From assembly GCF_905171765.1 (NCBI RefSeq), contig NC_053394.1, forward strand, positions 157,923,256-157,987,255: a stretch of DNA of 64,000 nucleotides. The letters are read 5' to 3'. Below, piece after piece: positions 22,461 to 33,319 of the stretch. Origin of the DNA: Bufo bufo. Its lineage: Eukaryota > Chordata > Amphibia > Anura > Bufonidae. Position numbers and translations under genes: made by a program. Position 1 is the first letter of the stretch; each line of letters opens with the position of its first letter. The notes beneath the pieces are model-generated. The model did no database searches. It was not told the origin of the DNA and saw nothing but the letters and a program-made list of their open reading frames with translations.

Positions 22461-22694
22461 ATACACACAAGATCTTCCCCCTACCTTCTTGTACAATGCT
22501 CACTAGTCTGTCAGATCCTGTGCCCAAAATTGTCACTGCTGCAGCTAGCCAGTATGTACAGCTGAAGAGGTTAAGAATCTTAGGAGAGAGCAGAGGCAGT
22601 GAAGGGGGGCGTGGCCAGCACAGTGACTTCTCCTTTACAGGCTTGTAAACAACCGTTATCAGAGCAGGGAGAGAAGCTGACATCACAGGTCATG

Positions 22695-23481
22695 CAGGGC
22701 CGATGCAAGGATTTTTGCCGCCCCCTCATGTCACTCACTCACTCACTGACAGACAGACATGTACACAGAAACTCACTGATAGACATACACACACTCACTG
22801 ACAGACAGACACTCACTCACTGACAGACACACACCTACCCACTGAAACACACACACACGGAAACTCACTGGCAGACAAACATACACATACTCACTGACAA
22901 ACACACAGACACTTGCTGACCGACAGACATCCACATTCACTGACATACACTCACTCACTGACATAAACTCACAGACACTCAATGACAGACACACATACAT
23001 TTACTGACAGAAAGACAGACATACATACACTCACTCACTGACATAAATACACAGGCAGACACTCACTCAGTCAAACACTTAAACACTTACCTCCCTGGGG
23101 TCCAGTGTGGTGCAGCTCCTCAGTCCTCCAGCGCGCCGTTTAGTATGCCAGGGCCAGAATGACGTGATATTCCGGCATCACAGAGTGCGCACGAGGGAGG
23201 AGTGGGGAACTGCTAGAACAGCCTCCCTTGCCGCCCGCCTCCTCTCCTCTGGTAATTTACTGGCAGAGCAGACACCTGCCATCAGGGTAAGCAGATGCCT
23301 GCTCTGCCATATTTAAGAAGGACCTCCACCTCCTAGCCCCCCTGTAACAGCGCTGGGGGCGGCTCAAGAGCCGCTCGCCCAGGGCTGCAGCACCAGTCAG
23401 GGGGAGCCCACCAGGGCACCCCCAGCAGGCCGGCGCCCTAGGCAAACGCCTAGTTTCGCCTATATGGTTGCACCGGCCCCG
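22695..23481. mobile_element. hAT-type non-autonomous element nested in the T2-like element
   Basis: Ends CAGGGCCGATGCAAGG and the complement of CGGGGCCGGTGCAACC. Flanks are AGGTCATG (22687-22694) and AGGTCACG (23482-23489), an 8-bp target duplication with one change, as expected of hAT. The interior is a purine/pyrimidine-skewed simple repeat (22731-23080) followed by a GC-rich part. Confidence 0.85.
22731..23080 (+). repeat. Degenerate 'ACTCACTGACAGACA' microsatellite
   Basis: Repeats of ACTCACTGACAGAC with CA-rich interruptions over 350 bp; gives a pseudo-protein rich in V, S and C on the minus strand that is not a gene. It may be prone to length change. Confidence 0.9.
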
Positions 23482-24039
23482 AGGTCACGTGACCCTCAGT
23501 GAAATCTGAGAAACCAGCCACTGGAGATAGTGAGTTAATTGGAAAGCTGTTACATTTGCTTAGTTAGGAAGATAGAAAGAACAAAAAAAATCTCTCGGAT
23601 AACCCCTTTAACACCATCCCCCTTTTTAGTAGCTGTGCAGTGTAACTACAATTGCTTGTCCCATTGTAATTACACTGCACTGACGCTACAAGGGAGACAG
23701 CATTCAGTTAAGCTTTGAGAAGAATGCAGCTGTCGCACAAGTGCCGCAACCCCTTCAAATAGTTGATTGGCAGAGGTACAGGGAGTCAGACCCCAATGAT
23801 CAGAACCCCTTTAACTTATCCATAATCTGAGGGCATGAGTCGCTGGAGCAAGGCATTACAAGCAGCACCTTAGGTAACTTAGGCAAATGTGGGACCAAGA
23901 CATGAGTTTCAGGATGTACACATGTCTAGGAAACCTTGAACATGGCTCAATTTACTGCTAGAACTTTTCCGAAGTGTTCCGCATATGTGGCTGCCGGCAC
24001 TCTAAACACAAACTTGTGGACGGACCATGTACCAAGCTT

Positions 24040-24190
24040 GAATAAGAACACCAAATGAAAGTGCCTGAAACGTTGCACTGATGTACAAACAACTACCACT
24101 GTTGTTTGAATATGAATTATATTAAAGAAGCATTACTCAAAATCTTTGGTGTGCCGTCTCCTTAATAAGTATACAATTTTATCCAGTGAT
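24040..24190 (+). repeat. Possible retroelement 3' tail
   Basis: The sequence 'gcctgaaacgttgcactgat' and 'attactcaaaatctttggtg' resembles tails of dispersed frog retroelements (Penelope-like is a guess). No reverse transcriptase lies upstream. The rest of 23612-25060 shows no gene. Confidence 0.25.
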
Positions 24191-25064
24191 CCGGGTGGAG
24201 GGAAAACCAACTTGGGGACGTGCACCCACTAAAAGCCCTCTGGAAGAGTGCAGTGGTCATTTTCGTGCTTACAAAGGCATTGGGGGTACCGACATTGTTT
24301 CTTGACAGCTGCAGAACTTATGTTTACAGCTCACATCAAAATTCCTCAAAATGACAATGTCACAAGACAAAAAAAAACACCTCATAAAAACAAAAACAAA
24401 AAAACAATAAAAAAACTCAAACGCACAGCTATTGGAACAATGTGTCCCCTTGAGAATAGAGAAGGGTACAGTTTACTGCAGAGTCGATAGGAGAACTGAT
24501 TTGAAGAGCAACAATGATTCCACCCATACTGTACTATCCAGCATGCAAGACAAGACTACACAGGGACTACTAATTGATTTCAAATGGTCACTAACCTTTC
24601 AACAACATTTGCATAAATCAATAGTATTACAAAACTTTGCAATATATCACAAAAAAATGCTTCTTTCTCCCGCCTTCAGCTTGCTCCTCCTCCTCTCCAC
24701 GCCATAGGCTTCTGTAGATAGTTGCCATCTGAACCTTCAGTGAGCTCAGACTGTCTTGGTCTTTGCAAGCTGGATTTAGCAGAGAACGCAGAGTCAAGTG
24801 CCTGATAATTGGAGAAAGTTATTTTCACTGATAAGATATATTACAAAGTTTTATATTCCCCTGTACAATTGATATATGGAAAGAGTGTAGAATGGTGAGG
24901 ACCAGTAAAGGCTGTAGTCCACATTGCATACACTCTCTGAGACTACAGAAAGTCTCCATGTTACCCTAGTCTCACAGTTATATGATATTTAAAAGAACTA
25001 AAATACTCCATCAGGCTATGTTCTCCAGCTTCTTAAAATTTTTTGGGCTGCAACCCAACCGGGC

Positions 25065-25383
25065 CTGTGGAGGGAAGCATACTTACCTGCTCCCCACCTC
25101 TCAGTTCTGGCTCTTTCAGTTCACAGTTAAGTGTGCTGTCCCCACTTGTAAACATCAGCCACAGACGGGAGTTGCGTGGTCCGCTAGTGGTGATGCGTCC
25201 CCCAAACAGCAAGTTACTAGGTTATGGTTCACTGTGGCCAGTAATTTGCTGCAGTGGCATGTGACTTCCGTCCATTCCGGAAATTTACAAATGGGAACTG
25301 GCACATGTCAAAGGCAGTGGTGGACCAAAGGACCCAGAACTGAGCAGCAGGGAGCAGATAAGTATGCTTCCCTCCACAGGTTA
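25065..25383. repeat. Inverted-repeat element with 'cctgtggagggaagcatact' ends
   Basis: The left arm (25065-25110) is complementary to the right arm (25343-25383), with 'ccagttctgggtcc'-type sequences inside also paired. A non-coding hairpin element. Confidence 0.65.
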
Positions 25384-25590
25384 AGTAGCTGGAGAAGAGA
25401 CCCTCTTTGAAGATTATGCCCCTTTGGGAGCAATTTTTTTAAATTATTGCATTCTACTATTTGGGCTAAAAAATGATAATTTCTTTTAGTTGTCCTTTAT
25501 TAAAAATTTTCAACAGTTCATCAATAAAGACCTTCTAAGGTAGGCACTTCAGGTAGGGTTGCCTTTCCTAAACATATTCATGTCATTCTC

Positions 25591-25788
25591 TTGGTAGCCC
25601 TTCAAAGTCTTTTTTCTAAGTGGCTTGATCATACTCCACCAGATAGAAACTTTGTCATTGCTCAAATGAGACAGCTACTTATATTAGACCATATAGAAGT
25701 GGAAAGACAAAGTAAAACAAACTCTGTTTCCATAACTGGAAAACCTTTATTGAATCACATTACACGAGGGAAGAAATACGAGAGTTAA
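25591..25788 (+). other. Short open frame of unknown nature
   Basis: Sixty-five codons including 'L-L-I-L-D-H-I-E-V-E-R-Q-S-K' with no frame-disrupting stops; it could be a remnant of a retroelement coding region. I do not recognise a family. No splice sites were found that tie it to a gene. Confidence 0.2.
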
Positions 25789-26293
25789 TGACTGCATTTA
25801 GATACATGGAATGATACTGCCAGGCTGACATTAAGGGGTAAATTGAAGCTTTGAAGTATGATATATGGGAATTGGAAGGGAGAGGAATTACTTTTAGGAT
25901 GGTAGGGAGACAGAAAGGTTGGAGATTTTCTTCCCCATATGGGCGATCTATATTTTTATTGGTACCATTGTTATGGTGTATATGTCTTTTTGATCACTGT
26001 TATCTAATTTCTTTGGAGGGACAAGATGACAAAAAAATGGCTAATTGCACGTTTTTAAAAAAAAATTCCGTTACGATGGTCACTGTATAGGAATTTAAAA
26101 TTTTTTTTTTTAATAGTTCAGACATTTTCGGACGTGGAGATACCTAATATGTTTATTTTTTTTATATGTAGAAGTGGGAAAGGGGGGTGATTTAAACTTT
26201 TAATATATTGGTGTTTTAAAAAAAATAAAAAAATTAGACCCCTTAAGGGCGTAGTACAAGGGATCTTTTGATCCCTTCTCCTATTCACCCTAA

Positions 26294-26603
26294 GGGCTGT
26301 TTCACACGAGCGGATGCCATGCGTGACATCCGCTCCGTGAATGACAGCCAAGACCCGATGCAGACTGCAGAAGCACGGAGCATTAACATGACTGATAACG
26401 CTCCGTGCCTCTCTGTGATCTCTTTACTACGAAATCACAGTGACAACTTTATCTCACTGTGACTTCGTAGTAAAGAGATCACAGAGAGGCACGGAGCATT
26501 ATCAGTCATGTTAATGCTCCGTGCTTCTGCAGTCTGCATCGGCTCTTGGCTGTCATTCACGGAGCGGATGTCATGCACGGCATCCGCTCGTGTGAAACAG
26601 CCC
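26294..26603. mobile_element. Near-perfect 310-bp palindromic MITE, TAA target
   Basis: It begins GGGCTGTTTCACACGAGCGG and ends CCGCTCGTGTGAAACAGCCC, flanked by TAA (26291-26293 and 26604-26606). The arms are almost exactly complementary to the centre near 26448, e.g. 'cgtagtaaagagatcacaga' at 26466 pairs with 26412-26431. The high arm identity implies a recent origin or arm conversion. Confidence 0.9.
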
Positions 26604-26606
26604 TAA

Positions 26607-27080
26607 GGCCTCTTTCACACGAGCAGGACGGATTAGGTCCAGATGCGTTCAGGGTGCGTTCAGTGAAACTCGCACTATTTTGCAAGCAAATTCAGTCAGT
26701 TTTGTCTGCGATTGTGTTCAGTTTTTTCCGCGCGGGTGCAATGCGTTTTGATGCGTTTTTCACGCGCGTGATAAAAAACTGAAGGTTTACAAACAACATC
26801 TCTTAGCAACCATCAGTGAAAAACGCATCGCACCCGCACTTGCTTGCGGATGCAATGCGTTTTTTACGCAGCCCCATTCACTTCTATGGGGCCAGGGCTG
26901 CGTGAAAAACGCAGAATATAGAACATGCTGCGATTTTCACGCAACACAGAACTGATGCGTGAAAATCACCGCTCATGTACACAGCCCCATTGAAATTAAT
27001 GGGTCAGGATTCAGTGCGGGTGCTATGCGTTCACGTCACGTATTGCACCCGCGTGGAAAACTCGTCGTGTGAAAGGGGCC
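26607..27080. mobile_element. Palindromic MITE abutting the previous one
   Basis: Starts GGCCTCTTTCACACGAGC directly after the shared TAA and ends CGTGTGAAAGGGGCC. The inner 'gcgtttttcacgcgcgtg', 'agccccattcacttctatgg' and 'cccgcacttgc' segments are also in the 911-bp family. The right target duplication is altered. Confidence 0.75.
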
Positions 27081-27103
27081 AAATAGATCTCTTTTACACC
27101 CAG

Positions 27104-27398
27104 TTCACACCTGAGCGTTTTACAGCGCGTTCCTACGCGCTGTAAAACGCTCAACAAGGAGAAACCAATGCTTCCCTATGGGAATAGTTCTCACCTGGGC
27201 GTTTTACAGCGCGTACGATCGTGCTGTAAAACGCCCGACGCTCAAACAAGTACTTGAGCGTTTTTATGGGCGTTTGTCGCGCGTTCCCGTACATAGACTT
27301 TCGGGAACGCGCGACAATGAGCGTTCGCTTGTCTCTGTATGCGCGCTTGTAAACGCCCGTACAATCGCTCCTTTCAGAACGCTCAGGTTTGAACCCAG
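27104..27398. mobile_element. MITE with 'gcgttttacagcgcgt' palindromes
   Basis: Left 'cagttcacacctgagcgtt' pairs with right 'aacgctcaggtttgaacc', followed by TTA. The centre at about 27260 holds further inverted 'gggaacgcgcgac' pairs. Confidence 0.7.
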
Positions 27399-27838
27399 CC
27401 TTAGGGTGAATAGGATTTTTACACTCTCCATTCTGAGCTATGCTTCATGCATAGCTCAGGACGGAGAAAGCAATGGCGGGTGCCCAGGCAACCGATCGGA
27501 GCCCCGTGATTTCACTGCGGGGGCTCCGATCGGAAGGCAGAGGGAGCCACATCCCTCTGCCTTCACTCACAGGTGCTGCGATCAGCGTTGATCGTGGCAC
27601 CTGAGGGGTTAAATATCAGGGGTAGCATGATCGCCGCTTCCTGTTAGTGCGGGCGGGTGCCGGCTGTATGATACAGTCGGCACCCACCGTGTATGGAGCG
27701 GGCCTGTTGCAGAGGCCCACTCCATACATGCCCTGAGGCATTATGACGTAACCTTATGCGCAAAGGGGTTAAGCTGAATGGGACTGATTTTCAGCTGCAG
27801 AAGCTTCTGCAACATGTGAATATACCAGTAAACAGCTT

Positions 27839-29598
27839 CTACCTTTTATGACTCTTCAAGTGCCTTACAAGTTTTGATTTCACAGAAAAACATTTCCCAC
27901 ATTCTGAGCATAAGAACGGTTTCTCCCCTGTGTGAATTTTCTGATGTCGAACAAGACCTGATCTCTGAGCAAAATTCTTTCCACAGTCAGAACAGTGAAA
28001 CAACTTCTCTCCCGTGTGACTTCTCTGATGTCTCACAAGGCCCGATTTCTTCACAAAACATTTGCCACATTCCGAACATGAATATGGCCTCTCCCCTGTG
28101 TGGATTCTCTGATGCTGAATAAGTACAGATTTGTGAGCAAAACTTTTCCCGCATTCGGAACATGTAAACGGTCTCTCTCCAGTGTGAACTTTCTGATGTT
28201 CGACAAGAACAGATTTCCGGGTATAACTTTTCCCACATTCCAAACATGAAAATGGCTTCTTTTCTCTGTGGATTCTGTAATGTTTGACAAAATCAGCTTT
28301 CTTTGAAAAACTAATCCCACATTCCAAACAAGAAAACTGCCTTTCTTCTGTATGTAATCTCTGATGTTTACTAAGATTTGATTGCTTGGTGAAACTTTTC
28401 CCACATACCGAACAAGAATACGGCCTCTCTCCTGTGTGATTTCTCTGATGTATAACAAGACTTAGCTTGCTGGTAAAACTCTTTTCACATTCTGTACATG
28501 CAAATGGCTTCTCTCCCGTATGAATCCTCTGATGCTGAACAAGTCTTGATTTATAGGCAAAACATTTCCCGCATTCCAAACATGAATACGGCTTATCCCC
28601 TGTGTGAATTCTCCGATGGTCAGCGAGATATGATTTGTGAGCAAAACATTTCCCGCATTCATAACATAAAAATGGCCTCTCACCAGTGTGAATTCGAAGA
28701 TGGTCATTGAGATTTGATTTGCTGTGAAAACATTTGCCACATTCTGAACAGGAAAAGGGTTTCTCTCTGTGAATCTTCTCATGCTGCGCGAGAGTGGACT
28801 TTGTGACAAAACATTTCTTACATTCTGAACAAGAAAATGGCCTTTCTCCGGTGTGCATTTTCTGATGTTTCAAAAGACCCGATTTTTCGACAAAACATTT
28901 CCCACACTCCAAACATGGAAACTGCTTCTCCCCTGTGTGGGTTCTCAGATGCCTAACAAGATTTGAATTCTTTGTGAAACATTTCCCACATTCCAGGCAT
29001 AAAAACGGCTTCTCCCCTGTGTGGATTTTATGATGTTCAATAAGACATGATTTGTAGGCAAAACATTTACCACATTCTGAACATGAAAATGGTCTCAGCC
29101 CTGTGTGAATTTTCCAATGTTCGTCAAGACTTGACTTTTTGACAAAACATTTTCCACACTCTGAACAAGAAAACCTTCTCTCCATGGTGTGACTCTGTTG
29201 AAGTGCATATGATTTAAACCTTTTACCATATTCTAAGTGATACTGCTTCTGGCCTCTGTGGATTTTCTGATGTGTTAAGAGAAACACCCTGTGCCTAAAA
29301 CATTTTCCGCATCTGGGACACATACATGATTGCCTTTTATGACCTCTTCCAACATTTGACCGAGGGACTGATTTTCCACCAGTAGGAATTCTGTTTCCAC
29401 CATGATAACATTGTGATGTCTGATAAATAATTTCTTTGTAATTGCAGCAATTTGGTAGAAGTTCTCTGCTTTGATGTCCACCATATATAGTTTGGGCATT
29501 GGGGTTTTCTCCCAGAGAATCCTCCGTGACAATCTTTACTTGTAATTTATGGTCTTGATATGAAAGATTTGCCTTCAAGTTCTTGCTGTGCACAAAAT
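27839..29598 (-). CDS. Gene M terminal exon: C2H2 zinc-finger array
   Basis: This exon carries about 585 codons to a TAG at 27839-27841. Its first ~90 residues are a low-similarity linker; then come 18 finger positions. Finger 1 (C-M-C-P-R-C-G-K-C-F) starts near residue 90; position 2 (Y-H-L-E-Y-G-K-R-F) has lost both cysteines and is degenerate; fingers 3-18 each keep C-x2-C and H-x3-H. Most linkers are T-G-E-K/R-P; fingers 7-8 and 13-14 have altered linkers (H-R-E-K-P, H-R-E-K-K-P) and 12-13 T-E-E-R-Q. Proteins of this class bind DNA in the nucleus by their finger helices. The acceptor is GTTTCAG|ATTTTGTG at 29598, entering in phase 1 and matching the exon at 32925-33012. An in-exon start is not needed: the first Met-like codon is GTG, so translation must come from upstream exons. 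The target sequence and function are unknown. Confidence 0.93.
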
Positions 29599-30700
29599 CT
29601 GAAACTAAAAATGATATTGATTTTAATATTCCTGCTCAGTGATGTACAAAAATATAACAAATTCCTATTTCTAAAATAAAATTTGATTCGGTATTGCTGT
29701 GTCAGCAACAAGCCAATCTATTATCCCATTATTTAACCTGCATAGTGAGCAGCGAAAACTGTAAAAATGAAACCCTAAGAATAATGGTGGAATTGTCTTG
29801 TTTTATCACACTGTTACCTAAGATTTTTGTTAAAAATGTAAACAATTCACCTGATGTACCCCAAAATGGCGCCATTAAGAAATACAACTTTCCCAGCATG
29901 AAACAAGCCCACATATTGCTATGTCGACGAAAAAAAAAAAAGTTATGACTTTTGAAACGTGGAGATAAAAAAATAAAAATAAAAAATTGTTGAGCCTTAA
30001 CGTCTTGGGAATCTTAACTAATTAGTTATGCACTGTAGCATGTATTACAGTCAAACCTTCTCCCCGCTGCTCTGGTTCAGCTCCCGTACGTCCATATTCC
30101 CACAATCCCCGGCTTTTTAACTTCCAGCCAGGGTATGGACATAGTCATCTAACTGTCCAAAGACTGATTTCACTGGTGATGTGTCCCCATGGATGAATGG
30201 AACCCAGGGCAGGGAGCAGGTAAGTGTGACTATTTCATAAGGTCATTCATGCTATGGGACATAACTAAATAGTGAAAATTCGCGGCAAACCCTTTAAGTG
30301 CCAAACCAGGCTGCATCCTTAAGGGGTTAAAGGGAACCTGTCACCTGTACTATGATGCCCTCACTAAGAAGTACTGACTTGCCAAACCCTGCAGTAAGTG
30401 CCAGTACTGTGAGGAAGATGAGTCTCCCTGTCCCTCTCCTCCTCTGCCTTGGGACTATTCGACCATTCTCTCCCCGACACCTGCCACGGAATTAAAGTCG
30501 AGAGGCTCCCATAAACTTAAACTGGCCGGGTCAACTGACATACATCTAATGCATATGGCCAGCTGCTAGCTTATGAATCAGCTGGAAAGCTTAAAAATTG
30601 GTAATAGATGAGTCTTCCCTAATGCCGTATCAATTTCAGATGCCTGGCTGAAGAATTGTACTCTAGTTTGCTATGGGAATCCTCCAGTTTAACTCTTTAA
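29599..30700. other. Gene M intron, low-information stretch
   Basis: A 30-bp A-rich run near 29930, an 'aaagggaacctgtcacc' motif of a dispersed family at 30331, and otherwise no recognised features. Confidence 0.4.
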
Positions 30701-31252
30701 AGGGGTTGTCTCACTTCAGCAAATGGAATTTATCATCAAGTTAATACAAGGCACTTACAAATGTATTGTGATTGTCAATATTGCCTCATTTTTCCATTGC
30801 ATTATACACTGTTCTGCTCCAGGGGTTATGGCCACCGCTGCAGTGCTGATACGTGCTGCTGAGCATGCGTGTCTATGCGCGATTTCACTTTACTGGCTGG
30901 ATTAATTTTTACATCACAATATACACTACTCATTTCCACGGTTATACCCACCCTGCAATCCAGCAGCGGAAGACGTGCTTGTACACTTTAGAAAAAAGTG
31001 CTGGACTATGCGCACTCCAGCGATCCCGGCCACCAGAGAGACCAACACTTTCTCCTATATCGTGCAAGAAAGGCCACTGCTACCGAAGTGCAGCGGTGGT
31101 CATAACCCTTGGAAACGAGCAGTGTATAATGTGATGGAAAATGAATGAAGCCATCAAAGGAAGCAATATGGGCAATCACAATACATTAGTAAGTGCCTTG
31201 TATTAACATTATCTACATGCTAAATGCTATTTGCTGAAGTGAGACAACCCCT
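30701..31252. mobile_element. T2-like MITE (GTCTCACTTC subfamily)
   Basis: Terminal repeat AGGGGTTGTCTCACTTCAGC, perfect at both ends, flanked by TTAA (30697-30700, 31253-31256). Same subfamily as 34142-34530 and 47700-48085. The interior has 'gcacttacaaatgtattgtg' and an inverted copy at the other end. Confidence 0.9.
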
Positions 31253-32395
31253 TTAACCCGTTCGCAACCAGAGCCGTATATATACACGTCGCTGGAGTGA
31301 TGTGTAAACATGGCGCCCGCTCGCACGTGCAGCGGGCGCCATGGCCGGCAGATCTCTGCTGTTTCAAACAGCAGAGACCTGCGGCTAATTACTGTGACCA
31401 GCAATAATGCCGATCGCAGTAATTAAAGGCTTTAGATGCCGTGGTCAAGTGAGATCACGGCATCTAAATGCACAAAAAACCCGGAAGCTGGCGCTTATGG
31501 GCTTCCTACCGATGCCCCGTGTGGCCAATGTGTGCATTGATAGTTGCGCTGAACACTGTAAGCATCACTGACGAGGCTTTAAGTGTTCATGCTGCATTTC
31601 TTATTTTGGCCACCAGATGGCAGGCCAGGATAAGAAATGAGCAACTTCTAGTGTAAATCTCATTTTTAAAAATCCCTGATAGAACAAAATCAAAAATTAA
31701 AAAACATTTATATATATATATTTATAGGCTCATATATGAGCTTCAAAAATCATCACAAAAAATAAATGTCAAAAAATATATATAGAAAAAATAAATATAT
31801 AAAAGTTTAAATCACTCCCCTTTCCGTATAATTAAAAAAAAAATAATAATACGGTGAATGGCTTAATGGAAAAAAGGGTCAAAATGGCCAATTTGCCATT
31901 TTTTCATTGCTACTCTTACCGAAAAAAATTGAATAAAATGTGATCAAAAAGTCACGCACACTCCAAAATGGTACCAATAAAAACTACAGATTGTCCCGCA
32001 AAAAAATGAGCCCCTAAACAGCTCAGTAGACATAAGTATAAAAAAGTTATGGGGGTCAGAATATGGTGATGTAAGTTTACATTTTTACACTATTTAGACA
32101 TAAAAAAAAACTATACATATGGGGTATTATTGTAATCGTACTGACCCAGAGAATGAAGGGCATACGAAATGCCGTGGGAACAAAACACGTAAAATAGTGG
32201 AGGAATTGTGGTTATTTTCCAATTCCATCCCATTTAGAATTTTTTTACCGCTTACCACTATATTTTATGCCAAAATTAATGGTGGCACTAGAAATTACAA
32301 CTTCTCCCGCAAAAAATAAGCCCTTATACAGCTATGTGACCGGAAATAAAAAAAAGTTATGGCTCAAGGAAAGTAGGGAAGAAAAATGAAATCGC
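31253..32395. repeat. Long interspersed repeat copy
   Basis: It shares with 50872-51640 the order 'aaacatggcgcccgctcgca', 'tgctgtttcaaac', 'tcaaaaagtcacgcacactc', 'aagttatgggggtcagaata' and 'ggaaaataaaaaagttatgg'. The copy includes a (TA)-rich run at 31706-31800. No coding capacity. Confidence 0.75.
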
Positions 32396-32439
32396 AAAAA
32401 CCTATCCAACCCAAATAATGACCCCCTTCCCCCAATGCC

Positions 32440-32830
32440 CAGGCCCCCCATACAGGTTATACTTACTCCACTCCCCGGCACCCGCATCGCTCTTGATGCC
32501 CGCAAGGCCGCCGCTGATCTCCTTGTTGCGCGGATTAAAACATCTGGCTGGTGGGGGAGGTAAAGGACAGCCAATAGCAGGCCGCGATGAGGACGAGCCT
32601 CCCTAGCGTCACCCACGATGCTAGGAAGGCTCATCCATGTCACGGCTTGCTATTGGCTAGAAATTGGACCCCCTCCCCTGATGTTTTGATCCGCGCAACA
32701 GGGAGATGCAGCGGAGGCCGTGCGGGCATCAGGATCAACGTGTGTGCCGGTAAGAGGGGTAAGTATAACCTGTATGAGGTGCCCAGGCATTGTGGGGGGC
32801 ATTACAGGGGTTGGATGACTCCTTTAATGG
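32440..32830. repeat. Palindromic element with 'gttatacttac' arms
   Basis: 'acaggttatacttactcc' at 32453 pairs with 'gtaagtataacctgt' at 32758-32773; 'ttgttgcgcggattaaaaca' at 32523 pairs with 32678-32697; the centre is near 32613. A hairpin MITE in the gene M intron. Confidence 0.75.
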
Positions 32831-32924
32831 TTATTTACAGACATCAATCATTTACTTTACTTGTCACATAAGTTTAAATGAAAGTAGAATGTATAACTCT
32901 CTTTATTCAGGGGTCACTACTCAC

Positions 32925-33012
32925 CTGTAATGATATGATCTGGAGTCTCCATCTTGTTAATGGGCACAGGTAGCTCCTCTTCTTCTTCCTTTATCTCCTC
33001 TTTGATACAAAT
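32925..33012 (-). CDS. Gene M acidic spacer exon before the fingers
   Basis: This 88-bp exon encodes I-C-I-K-E-E-I-K-E-E-E-E-E-L-P-V-P-I-N-K then M-E-T-P-D-H-I-I-T. Splice sites are TTTTCAG|ATTTG and ATTACAG|GTGAG. Phase 0 in and phase 1 out; the last G completes the Asp codon at the start of the finger exon. The acidic run with a single Lys-Met-Glu tail is a linker; it also resembles the sumoylation-rich linkers seen in such genes (the 'I-K-E-E' tetrapeptides fit psi-K-x-E), which is inference. Confidence 0.85.
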
Positions 33013-33151
33013 CTGAAAAGTGTCATTCATTTTATAACATTAGAGATTTATATGTGTCCTTTGAAACAGACTAAACACAATTTGACAGCAGAATGTCATG
33101 TAGGTAACGCGAAACAGAACCTGCATTTCTTTGCATATTGGCTTTATCTAC

Positions 33152-33249
33152 CTGATGATCCTGTAGTACACTTAGATTTTCTTCTATACAATTCTGGGAA
33201 TACAAAGGACTGGGACATCCCTCTGGTAGAATTCTCTTACTGGATCTAT
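33152..33249 (-). CDS. Gene M exon: P-E-G-C-P-S-P-L-Y-S-Q spacer (module 3)
   Basis: 98 bp, acceptor ACTACAG|ATAGATCC, donor CATCAG|GTAGAT. Encodes D-R-S-S-K-R-I-L-P-E-G-C-P-S-P-L-Y-S-Q-N then C-I-E-E-N-L-S-V-L-Q-D-H-Q. It follows the exon at 33828-33927 (phase 1) and leads in phase 0 to the acidic exon 32925-33012. Same length as 828-925. The conserved Arg of P-E-R is Gly here. Confidence 0.83.
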
Positions 33250-33319
33250 CTGTAGTAGATACACCAGTTACTGAATGCATTGGTCAACGTGTGATGATCA
33301 GGTAATGTTGTATATTTAA

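Larger units (their letters stand above)
21318..23607. mobile_element. T2/Kolobok-like MITE, 2.29 kb, carrying a satellite and a nested hAT element
   Basis: A perfect 14-bp terminal inverted repeat AGGGGTTATCCGAG is flanked by TTAA (21314-21317 and 23608-23611). TTAA followed by AGGG-type ends is the pattern of the T2 family of Xenopus MITEs (Kolobok superfamily). Inside lie nine tandem 109-bp copies (21487-22460) and a hAT-type insertion (22695-23481). No transposase. The stretch 20778-21313 before it shows no feature. Confidence 0.85.
25925..27772. repeat. Decayed long interspersed repeat interrupted by three MITEs
   Basis: The outer parts (25925-26290 and 27400-27772) resemble dispersed repeats elsewhere in the window, with 'ccccttaagggcgtagtac' and 'gcgcaaaggggttaa'. 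The break lies at a mirrored junction, 'cctattcaccctaa' before and 'ttagggtgaatagg' after, enclosing the MITE cluster 26294-27400. Confidence 0.5.

Noticed and set aside
22773..23000. Cysteine-valine-serine rich frame on the minus strand
   Set aside because: Translation of the ACTCACTGACAGAC simple repeat.
22687..23480. Possible CRISPR-like array in the 109-bp and GACA repeats
   Set aside because: Repeat units are contiguous and without unique spacers, and the genome is vertebrate.
27874..28710. Frames antisense or shifted relative to the zinc-finger exon
   Set aside because: They follow the 84-bp finger periodicity of the real gene and carry no domain.
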